Shown here in pieces: positions 45,482 through 52,768 of a DNA stretch of 64,000 bases; the stretch's first letter is position 1, and every line of letters starts with the position of its first letter. The notes beneath the pieces were generated by a model. That model was not told the origin of the DNA and did no database searches. It was given only the letters and a program-made list of their open reading frames with translations. Made by a program: the position numbers and the translations under genes. The stretch is from an uncultured Prevotella sp. (GTDB taxonomy: Bacteria; Bacteroidota; Bacteroidia; Bacteroidales; Bacteroidaceae), in NCBI GenBank assembly GCA_905236455.1, contig CAJOPT010000004.1, forward strand, positions 19,157 to 83,156, in the 5' to 3' direction.

Positions 45482-48343
45482 ATGGAAAATACCTTTTTAT
45501 TGCATGTAGCGAAAGACATGCTTAACAAATATGGAACAAACCAGGCAAACATAGCTGTAGTTTTTCCGAATAAGCGAGCCGCGCTATTTATAAACCAGGC
45601 TTTGACCGCACTTGCTGGCAAACCGGTGTGGTGTCCGAAATATCTGACTATCAGTGAGTTGTTTCGCAACCATTCCAACCTTACAATCGCAGATCCTATA
45701 AAGGCTATTTGTGACCTACATAAGAGCTTCGTCTCTGTAACAGGCAAGGAAGAAACCCTTGACCAGTTCTATGGCTGGGGACAGCTTCTGCTTTCCGACT
45801 TCGATGACATCGACAAGAACAATGCGGATGCGAAAAAAGTTTTTGCCAATCTGCGGGATCTGCGTGAATACGACGATCTTTCATACCTTTCTGAACAGCA
45901 GAAGGAGATTATAAAACGTTTCTTTGGCAACCTCAATGATGACAAGAGTCTTCTACAGAAACGATTTCTGCAACTGTGGGATAGGCTATATCAAGTATAT
46001 ATTGACTATAATGGTCGTCTTAAGAGAGAGGGACTGGCATACGAAGGTATGCTCTATCGCGACGTTATAAGTAGGGAAAATGTCACATTCGAGTATGAGC
46101 ATTACGTATTTGTTGGCTTCAACGTATTGCATGAGGTGGAGCGGTTGCTATTCAAACGTCTAAAGTCGGAGGGGAAAGCCACTTTCTATTGGGACTACGA
46201 CCATTACTACACCGACATAAATTATGAGGGACAAGGTCATGAGGCAGGATTCTATATCCGCCGGCACTTGCTGGAATTTCCAAATGAGCTTGATAACGGT
46301 GACAATAATCTCTATTGTCAGATGAACGAGCCGAAAGATATGACTTTTATCAGTGCCGCGACAGAGAATATACAGGCGCGCTATGTCAGTACGTGGCTTA
46401 GAAGTCTTAAGCGTGACCCGGAATCAAAGAAGGTTGACACAGCAATCGTGCTATGCAACGAGGGACTCCTTCAGACTGTCATTCATAGTATTCCTGACGA
46501 CATAGGCTCTATAAACGTCACCGCAGGATACCCGTTACAACAGACACCCATAGCCTCTCTTGTCACGTTGCTTGTAAATCTGTGGATGAATGGCTTCTCA
46601 AAAAGACATCAAGCGTTCAGATTACACGAGTTAAACAACCTGTTCCGACATCCTTATGCCGTGTTTATCTCGCCTGAGATTCCAGAGCTGCATAGGAATC
46701 TCAATGAAAATCGCATTTATTACATAAAAGCAGATGAGCTTCGTAAAGACGAGAGTCTATCTTATCTCTTTGACTCAATCTTTGAGGAAGACCATGAAAC
46801 TCAAAAGCCACACCTGACAGAATGGCTCAAGACCATAGTCAAGACAGTCGCGCAACATGGCGAAGACAATAATGACGCAATGTTTCAAGAGTCGCTCTAC
46901 AGAATGTATACATTACTTAACCGTTTGTCGGACTTGATTAATTCTGGTGATTTGATCGTTGAGAACACCACGCTACAACGATTGCTGCGACAATTGACTG
47001 CCGCTACCACCATCCCATTCCATGGCGAGCCAGCCAGAGGGGTTCAGATAATGGGAGTGCTGGAAACCAGAAACCTCGATTTCGAGCACGTGCTTATATT
47101 ATCGTGCAATGAGGGTAATATGCCAAAAGGTGTTGATGATGCCTCTTTTATCCCTCATGCGTTAAGGGCTGCATACGGTCTGACGACAATCGATAATAAG
47201 GTGGCTATATATAGTTATTATTTCCACAGGTTATTACAACGCGCAAAGGATGTTACCATATTATATTGCAACGCTACAGAAGGTAGTCATACTGGCGAGA
47301 TGAGTCGTTTCATGTTGCAAATGCTTGTTGAATGGAGGCATTCCATAAAACGGGAGACCTTGCAAGCAGGGCAGACACCAGTTTGGAATCACGTTAAGGC
47401 AATTGAGAAACATGGAGTGGTAACCGACCGTATCAGACATCTGAACGTTCTCTCCCCTACTGCCATCAACACTTACCGGACTTGCCAGATACAGTTCTTC
47501 TATAAGTATGTGGCTGGACTGCGTGAACCAGATCAGACCGACGAGGCGCAAGTAGACAACCGCATCTTTGGTAACATCTTCCACCGCGCCGCACAGCTCA
47601 TGTATGAGCAGCTCCTTCCAGAAGTGATTGAGACTCTTGAGCCAGTTGACTTACTTTTGAAAGAACCCGCCAAACTTGCCACAGTCTTAGACCAGGCTAT
47701 CAGTGAGGAGCTGTTCAACTTACCTAAGGGAACCGTCAGACACCCTGAGCTCAACGGGTTACAAATCATTAACCGTGAGGTCATCTCAACATATCTACTC
47801 CAGTTACTGCGAAATGACAGGAAACTAATTCCTTTCCGCGTCATTGGGCATGAGGTTGATGTGGCATACGATGTAACAATAGGTAACCGTAAGATAAAAA
47901 TCGCTGGACGCATTGACCGTATTGACCAGCCAAACACCGGCACACAGTATTCCAGGTTAAGGGTCGTTGACTATAAAACAGGCTCCCGTCTTGCCAAAGA
48001 TATAAAGAGTATGGATGATGTGTTTGACTCCGCAAAGATACAAACATACCATAACGACTACATCATGCAAGCACTGCTTTATAGTATTATTGTGGGAAAA
48101 CGGCAGGGAGGTAAGGTATCCCCTGCCCTGTTGTTTGTGCAGCGTGCCGGGAAAGATGATTACAGCCCGGTCCTGACCTACAATGGAGAGCCTATTGATG
48201 ATGTTCACACACTTGAGAATGATTTTATGGAGCATCTTAGACAACTGTTGGAGGAACTTTACGACAGCCGACAGCCATTTGTGCCTACAGAGAATAAAGC
48301 ACATTGTTCCTATTGTCCGTATAGAGCCATGTGTGGAAAATAA
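45482..48343 (+). CDS. AddB-like helicase/nuclease subunit with C-terminal Fe-S nuclease
   Basis: Partner of the preceding AddA-like protein. The N-terminus (IAVVFPNKRAALFINQAL) has the degenerate helicase fold of AddB, without an intact Walker A. The middle contains HVLILSCNEGNMP and a helicase-like ATEGSHTGEMSRF segment. The C-terminal nuclease has AGRIDRID ... RVVDYKTGS and QALLYSIIV, and ends with CSYCPYRAMCGK; together with the upstream INTYRTCQIQFFYKY cysteine this forms the four-Cys 4Fe-4S pattern of AddB/RecB nucleases. 953 aa. It starts 6 bp after its partner; both must be expressed together. Confidence 0.9.
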   Translation: MENTFLLHVAKDMLNKYGTNQANIAVVFPNKRAALFINQALTALAGKPVWCPKYLTISELFRNHSNLTIADPIKAICDLHKSFVSVTGKEETLDQFYGWGQLLLSDFDDIDKNNADAKKVFANLRDLREYDDLSYLSEQQKEIIKRFFGNLNDDKSLLQKRFLQLWDRLYQVYIDYNGRLKREGLAYEGMLYRDVISRENVTFEYEHYVFVGFNVLHEVERLLFKRLKSEGKATFYWDYDHYYTDINYEGQGHEAGFYIRRHLLEFPNELDNGDNNLYCQMNEPKDMTFISAATENIQARYVSTWLRSLKRDPESKKVDTAIVLCNEGLLQTVIHSIPDDIGSINVTAGYPLQQTPIASLVTLLVNLWMNGFSKRHQAFRLHELNNLFRHPYAVFISPEIPELHRNLNENRIYYIKADELRKDESLSYLFDSIFEEDHETQKPHLTEWLKTIVKTVAQHGEDNNDAMFQESLYRMYTLLNRLSDLINSGDLIVENTTLQRLLRQLTAATTIPFHGEPARGVQIMGVLETRNLDFEHVLILSCNEGNMPKGVDDASFIPHALRAAYGLTTIDNKVAIYSYYFHRLLQRAKDVTILYCNATEGSHTGEMSRFMLQMLVEWRHSIKRETLQAGQTPVWNHVKAIEKHGVVTDRIRHLNVLSPTAINTYRTCQIQFFYKYVAGLREPDQTDEAQVDNRIFGNIFHRAAQLMYEQLLPEVIETLEPVDLLLKEPAKLATVLDQAISEELFNLPKGTVRHPELNGLQIINREVISTYLLQLLRNDRKLIPFRVIGHEVDVAYDVTIGNRKIKIAGRIDRIDQPNTGTQYSRLRVVDYKTGSRLAKDIKSMDDVFDSAKIQTYHNDYIMQALLYSIIVGKRQGGKVSPALLFVQRAGKDDYSPVLTYNGEPIDDVHTLENDFMEHLRQLLEELYDSRQPFVPTENKAHCSYCPYRAMCGK

Positions 48344-48406
48344 CCACTTATTCGTGAAAAGATTCAAAAAGTATATCTAAAAATATGTAATATGACATTT
48401 TTTGCG

Positions 48407-48414
48407 TATCTTTG
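48407..48414 (+). promoter_or_regulatory. -7 promoter box of the NifU-like/GGGtGRT operon
   Basis: TATCTTTG, 37 bp upstream of the ATG at 48452. The ORF-track start (48392) lies before this box, which supports the later start. Confidence 0.65.
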
Positions 48415-48451
48415 CAGTCAATTACATTACATTAATTTTAATAAGCTAACA

Positions 48452-49153
48452 ATGATTTATTCAAAGGAAGTTGACAACATGTGCGTTGTCGCAAAAGGTC
48501 CAAACCACGGACCAGCTCCTATTCCTGAGGAAGGAAAATGGATTCAGGCAAAAGAAATCAAGGACATCTCTGGCTACACCCATGGCATTGGCTGGTGCGC
48601 CCCACAGCAGGGAGCATGTAAGCTCTCTCTGAATGTGAAAGACGGCATCATTCAGGAAGCTCTGGTTGAGACTATCGGATGTACGGGTATGACTCACTCT
48701 GCAGCCATGGCATCAGAAATCCTGCCAGGCAAGACTATTTTGGAGGCTCTGAACACCGACTTGGTATGTGATGCAATCAACACAGCAATGCGCGAGCTGT
48801 TCCTGCAGATTGTATACGGACGTACACAGAGCGCGTTCTCTGAAGGCGGACTGGTTATTGGAGCAGGATTGGAAGACCTCGGTAAGGGTTTGCGTAGTCA
48901 GACAGGTACACTCTATGGAACAGTTGCCAAGGGTACCCGTTATCTGGAGCTCACCGAAGGCTACATCACCAAGCAGTTCCTCGACAAGGACAGTCAGGTA
49001 TGCGGCTATGAGTATGTTCACCTCGGCAAGATGATGGAGGCTATCAAGAACGGTATGGACGCTAATGAGGCTGTCAAGAAGTTCACAGGCTCTTATGGTC
49101 GTACTACTGCCGAGCAGGGAGTTGTTAAAGCTATTGATCCACGTAAGGAATAA
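48452..49153 (+). CDS. NifU-like iron-sulfur cluster assembly scaffold protein
   Basis: The NifU/IscU-type fold can be read in GIGWCAPQQGACKLSLNVKDG, the second ligand region VETIGCTGMTHSAAMASE and GKTILEALNTDLVCDAIN; the three Cys positions parallel IscU ligands. Beyond residue 130 a C-terminal part of about 100 residues (GLVIGAGLEDLGKGLRSQTG ... TGSYGRTTAEQGV) is not found in classic IscU. Start at MIYSKEVDNMC (48452), 233 aa, chosen over the track start because a promoter box lies between. It is followed 12 bp later by the GGGtGRT gene. This pair is known from anaerobes; the cargo is not established. Confidence 0.87.
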   Translation: MIYSKEVDNMCVVAKGPNHGPAPIPEEGKWIQAKEIKDISGYTHGIGWCAPQQGACKLSLNVKDGIIQEALVETIGCTGMTHSAAMASEILPGKTILEALNTDLVCDAINTAMRELFLQIVYGRTQSAFSEGGLVIGAGLEDLGKGLRSQTGTLYGTVAKGTRYLELTEGYITKQFLDKDSQVCGYEYVHLGKMMEAIKNGMDANEAVKKFTGSYGRTTAEQGVVKAIDPRKE

Positions 49154-49165
49154 GGAGGACGAACG

Positions 49166-50179
49166 ATGATTAGAAAAGTTAGTTTTGAGAGTCAAGAGCG
49201 CCGTATCAATCAGGTACTTGCCGCTTTGAAAGAGAATGGTATCAACAGTATCGAGGAGGCAAACCAGATTTGCGAGGATGCTGGTGTCGATCCATATCAG
49301 ATGTGTGAGGACACACAGCGTATATGCTTTGAGAATGCAAAATGGGCATACGTTTGTGGTGCGGCTATCGCTATCAAGAAAGGTGTAAAGAACGCAGCTG
49401 ACGCTGCTGAGGCTATCGGCATTGGTTTGCAGAGCTTCTGCATTCCTGGTTCTGTTGCTGACGACCGCAAAGTGGGAATCGGACACGGAAACCTTGCAGC
49501 TCGTCTGTTACGCGAAGAGACCGAGTGCTTCGCATTCCTTGCTGGTCACGAGTCGTTTGCTGCAGCCGAGGGAGCCATCAAGATTGCCGAGATGGCTAAC
49601 AAGGTTCGCAAGAAGCCACTCCGCGTTATCCTCAACGGTCTGGGCAAGGATGCAGCTATGATCATCAGCCGTATCAATGGCTTCACATACGTGCAGACAC
49701 AGTTTGACTATTACACTGGTGAGGTGAACGTAGTTAAGGAGACACCATACTCCGATGGTCCGCGTGCCAAAGTGAAGTGCTATGGTGCCGACGACGTTCG
49801 TGAGGGTGTTGCTATTCTCTGGAAAGAGAATGTCGATGTATCGATAACAGGTAACTCTACCAACCCTACTCGTTTCCAGCATCCTGTGGCAGGTACTTAC
49901 AAGAAGGAGCGCACACTCGCTGGTAAGCCATACTTCTCTGTTGCTTCTGGTGGCGGTACCGGTCGTACTCTTCATCCAGACAACATGGCAGCCGGTCCTG
50001 CTTCATACGGTATGACAGACACCATGGGACGTATGCACTCTGACGCTCAGTTTGCAGGCTCCTCATCTGTTCCTGCTCACGTGGAGATGATGGGCTTCCT
50101 TGGTATCGGCAACAACCCGATGGTTGGCGCAACTGTTGCTATTGCAGTTGAGATCGACCTGAAGTTAAACAGACGTTAA
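49166..50179 (+). CDS. GGGtGRT protein
   Basis: Member of a family named for its motif, here ASGGGTGRTLHPDN near residue 262. It is nearly always coded beside a NifU-like scaffold, as here (12 bp apart). Other visible segments: EEANQICEDAGVDPYQMCEDTQ, with Cys residues that could bind a metal or cluster, AYVCGAAIAIKKGVKNAADAAEAIG, LNGLGKDAAMIISRINGF, and a C-terminus VEMMGFLGIGNNPMVGATVA. 337 aa, no signal peptide. The function is not known; a role in Fe-S maturation is inferred from the neighbour alone. A GC-rich hairpin follows. Confidence 0.88.
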   Translation: MIRKVSFESQERRINQVLAALKENGINSIEEANQICEDAGVDPYQMCEDTQRICFENAKWAYVCGAAIAIKKGVKNAADAAEAIGIGLQSFCIPGSVADDRKVGIGHGNLAARLLREETECFAFLAGHESFAAAEGAIKIAEMANKVRKKPLRVILNGLGKDAAMIISRINGFTYVQTQFDYYTGEVNVVKETPYSDGPRAKVKCYGADDVREGVAILWKENVDVSITGNSTNPTRFQHPVAGTYKKERTLAGKPYFSVASGGGTGRTLHPDNMAAGPASYGMTDTMGRMHSDAQFAGSSSVPAHVEMMGFLGIGNNPMVGATVAIAVEIDLKLNRR

Positions 50180-50195
50180 TCATTATTTAATTATC

Positions 50196-50230
50196 AGCCC
50201 CCCAGCCCCCGAAAGGAGTAGCTGGGGGCT
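50196..50230 (+). terminator. GC-rich hairpin after the GGGtGRT gene
   Basis: AGCCCCC (50204-50210) pairs with GGGGGCT (50224-50230), with possible extension from AGCCCCCCAGC. No proper T run follows, so termination is plausible but not certain. TGGGGGCTTC is repeated 31 bp downstream. Confidence 0.55.
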
Positions 50231-50274
50231 TCTTATAAGCTATTCTCCCATAGGTGGGGGCTTCGTAATAACAG

Positions 50275-51078
50275 ATGAAGGAACTATATCTGTCAAGCAT
50301 ACAAAATCCCAGGATTAAGAAATTGCTTGCACTCCAAAGCAAGTCTTCCTTAAGACGTGAGAGCGGACTCTTTGTTGTTGAAGGTCAACAGGAGATTGGA
50401 CATTGTGTCGATGCCGGCTACGAGATAGCATCGCTATTCTATTGTCCAGACATATTGGAATCAGAAGGAAAGACAGTAGAGTTCTCTCATCTTTCTGCCG
50501 ATGAGTATTTCACCGTCTCAGCTGAGGTATATCAGAAGATAGCATACCGTGGCTGTACGGAGGGAGTTATCGCAGAAGTCAAGGTACGCCAATATACTTT
50601 AGATGACCTCAGATTAGACAAAGCCCCTTTAATAATCGTTCTTGAGCGAGTAGAGAAGCCGGGTAACCTCGGAGCGGTATTGCGCAGTGCCGACGCAGCC
50701 AATGTCAGTGCAGTTATTGTTTGCGATCCTCTGACAGATATCTATAATCCCAACTTGATACGCTCTTCCGTGGGTGCTGTCTTTACCGTACCTTGTGTAT
50801 CCTGTACTTCCGAGGAATGTATTCAATACTTACAGTCACACAACATTCAGATTCTTACCGCACAACTTCAGGACTCACACCTGTATTATGACACAGACAT
50901 GCGATGTGCCACTGCCATTGTCATGGGAACGGAATCCACTGGACTGACTCCGTTATGGCGACAGGCAGCAACCGCACATATCCAGATTCCTATGCTTGGG
51001 CGCATCGACTCCCTGAATGTTTCTGTCAGCGCAGCCATCCTCATGTTTGAGGCGGTAAGACAAAGGGGAAATAATTAG
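50275..51078 (+). CDS. SpoU/TrmH-family RNA methyltransferase
   Basis: SAM-dependent 2'-O-ribose methyltransferase with the SPOUT knot fold. An N-terminal substrate-binding domain (ESGLFVVEGQQEIGHCV) precedes the catalytic domain: motif 1 LERVEKPGNLGAVLRSADAA, motif 2 VMGTESTGLTP and motif 3 IPMLGRIDSLNVSVSAAILMFE. 267 aa suits RlmB/TsnR-like enzymes, but tRNA versus rRNA targets cannot be decided. Its stop is 2 bp from the stop of the convergent 116-aa gene. Confidence 0.92.
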   Translation: MKELYLSSIQNPRIKKLLALQSKSSLRRESGLFVVEGQQEIGHCVDAGYEIASLFYCPDILESEGKTVEFSHLSADEYFTVSAEVYQKIAYRGCTEGVIAEVKVRQYTLDDLRLDKAPLIIVLERVEKPGNLGAVLRSADAANVSAVIVCDPLTDIYNPNLIRSSVGAVFTVPCVSCTSEECIQYLQSHNIQILTAQLQDSHLYYDTDMRCATAIVMGTESTGLTPLWRQAATAHIQIPMLGRIDSLNVSVSAAILMFEAVRQRGNN

Positions 51079-51080
51079 TA

Positions 51081-51431
51081 TTATACATCACGGAGGCTTT
51101 CCTCCATTTCTGGGATAGCCTTAACTATTTTGCTTAAGAACTCGCTTGAAGCCAGCTTGTCAAGGAGTTCCTGCTTGGTACCAACAGCAAAAAGGCGACT
51201 ATTCAGATACGGCGACTTGTCGTTTCCTACCTGCAACTCAACACCACGCCAAATTTTCTCATTCGGTATCCCTTTTGGTGGAGGAATAACTTTTATCTTT
51301 ACAAAAGAAGTCTTTGTTGCAGAGACAATGTCCGACGTAACCTCAACTTCAGCAAAATCATCACACTCAGGCACCTCAGTCACTACCCGCTTGCTAACTT
51401 CCTCCAGCATTTTCCGTATTCTTTCCTCCAT
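51081..51431 (-). CDS. Small hypothetical protein
   Basis: 116-residue cytosolic protein that I do not recognise. The N-terminus is helical and charged (ERIRKMLEEVSKRV); the middle alternates beta-like segments (AEVEVTSDIVSATKTSFVKI) with a VIPPPKGIPNEKIWRGVELQ turn; a short helix (KQELLDKLASSEFLSKIVK) follows. There is no signal peptide, membrane segment or cysteine-based metal site. It faces the SpoU gene with only 2 bp between stops. Composition and codon use look like a real gene. A minus-strand -7 box (TATTTTTG, 51459-51466) lies 27 bp upstream of its ATG. Confidence 0.72.
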   Translation of the reverse strand: MEERIRKMLEEVSKRVVTEVPECDDFAEVEVTSDIVSATKTSFVKIKVIPPPKGIPNEKIWRGVELQVGNDKSPYLNSRLFAVGTKQELLDKLASSEFLSKIVKAIPEMEESLRDV

Positions 51432-51438
51432 ATCTTAA

Positions 51439-51942
51439 CAGCATTATATTTCTGGATACAAAAATATAAAAATTATTTAGGAAACCACCATAATTTAATG
51501 AGATTCTTTAAGCAAACTATCTAATATAGTATTGTTTACCCACACTCATCACGCCCTTTGGCGCCTGTCAAGGGGAATGCATACCGACTCCATCCACGCC
51601 TCAGTGGTATTAGACGACCTCTTCTCTGACTGACAAATACGGGATAAGAGTAAGCATTCGGAATTTGTCATGACTAAAGCCATATGATAAAGATACAACA
51701 AAAACGACAGCAGTTGACAGAATTCATTACAATCTTTCTACCGCTTATGATTTGCAATCCAACGAGCGAGAACATCTAAGCACTCGGGAGTTTTTCGGAA
51801 TATTGACCTGTTGGAGAGTGTATCTACTAAAATTTATTTAGAATGTAAAAGGGTGCTGAAGAATATCGCCAAGCAACTTCGTTATACAAATGTTTTTGGA
51901 TTTTTCCACGTAATGGTGTTAAACTATCTTAGTTTTTTTCCT
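51439..51942. other. Gene-free stretch with short protein-like ORF relics
   Basis: About 500 bp with no ORF in the track. On the minus strand, 51536-51667 is an open 43-codon frame without a start (contains LRRGWSRYAFPLTGAKG and ends DECG), and 51738-51833 is a second one of about 31 codons (contains FRKTPECLDVLARWIANHK). Both read like real protein, in different frames and broken by stops, so they may be decayed coding sequence or a repeated element. I see no IS ends, tRNA or rRNA. The + strand promoter of the next gene follows at 51943. Confidence 0.4.
51459..51466 (-). promoter_or_regulatory. -7 promoter box of the 116-aa gene
   Basis: TATTTTTG on the minus strand, 28 bp before the ATG at 51431. 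No -33 box recognised. Confidence 0.5.
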
Positions 51943-51950
51943 TACCTTTG
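51943..51950 (+). promoter_or_regulatory. -7 promoter box of the TIGR03915-type gene
   Basis: TACCTTTG, 30 bp upstream of the ATG at 51981. Confidence 0.6.
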
Positions 51951-51980
51951 CTGAGGTAATGATAAGACAGAAAGAAAATA

Positions 51981-52763
51981 ATGCGTATATATACTTTTGA
52001 TAACACGTTAGACGGCTTACTTACAGCCGTTTACGACGCTTTCGCACTTAGGCAGCAGCCTGAGGAGTTGATTGGTGAGGGAGGTCAGATACCATTGTTC
52101 TGCGATGATGTCCATAATGTTAAGACAGCCACAGATAAAGCAGAACGGGTTTGGGCTGGTTTGGAAAGCCGTCTGTCAAAGGAAGCCATACGCATGATAT
52201 CAGTAAGTTGGCTTTCTGAGCTCCAAGAGCTAAACACCCCTTTGTTTCGTTATATCTGTAAGGTTTTCAAGGAACCAAAGAATGCTCCAAGCATTGAGCG
52301 AAACTTCTCCGACCCTGATATTATTACAGTAACAAACATTGCCCGTCGTGTGATGCACGAACAATTACGTATGAAACAGTTCATACGTTTTCAGAAAGCC
52401 AAAGACGGAACATATCTCGGCGTTGTGTCACCAGACCATAATGTCTTGCCACTAATCACCGACCACTTTAGTGACCGTTTCGGTGACCAGCCGTGGCTTA
52501 TCTATGACGCGAAACGTAAATACGGTTATTATTATGACCGCACTGAAGTCGTACATGTAACTTTTGAGAAAGAGTCCACCCTCCCATTCAACCTTGCCAA
52601 CGGTAAGCTTGATGAGCAGACGCTAAGTGATGATGACCAACTGTTTCAGGAGTTGTGGCGCACATATTTCAAATCTATCTGCATAAAGGAGCGGATGAAT
52701 CCAAAGAAACAGCGGAGCGATATGCCCCGCCGTTATTGGAAATATATGACCGAGAAACAATAA
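51981..52763 (+). CDS. TIGR03915-type putative DNA metabolism protein
   Basis: 260-aa cytosolic protein resembling the TIGR03915 family: YTFDNTLDGLLTAVYDAF at the N-terminus, then RRVMHEQLRMKQFIRFQK, a PDHNVLPLITDHFSDRF stretch and WLIYDAKRKYGYYY, ending in a basic WRTYFKSICIKERMNPKKQR...MPRRYW segment. In many bacteria this family is coded next to a radical SAM protein (TIGR03916) and the C-terminal part can be fused to a uracil-DNA glycosylase; hence the guess of DNA repair. Here neither partner is beside it: the neighbour is convergent nrdD, with stops 5 bp apart. Family call from memory of its patterns. Confidence 0.8.
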   Translation: MRIYTFDNTLDGLLTAVYDAFALRQQPEELIGEGGQIPLFCDDVHNVKTATDKAERVWAGLESRLSKEAIRMISVSWLSELQELNTPLFRYICKVFKEPKNAPSIERNFSDPDIITVTNIARRVMHEQLRMKQFIRFQKAKDGTYLGVVSPDHNVLPLITDHFSDRFGDQPWLIYDAKRKYGYYYDRTEVVHVTFEKESTLPFNLANGKLDEQTLSDDDQLFQELWRTYFKSICIKERMNPKKQRSDMPRRYWKYMTEKQ

Positions 52764-52768
52764 TCCTT

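Noticed and set aside
48713-49486. 257-aa ORF on the minus strand
   Set aside because: Lies across the NifU-like and GGGtGRT genes on the opposite strand; composition is not protein-like.
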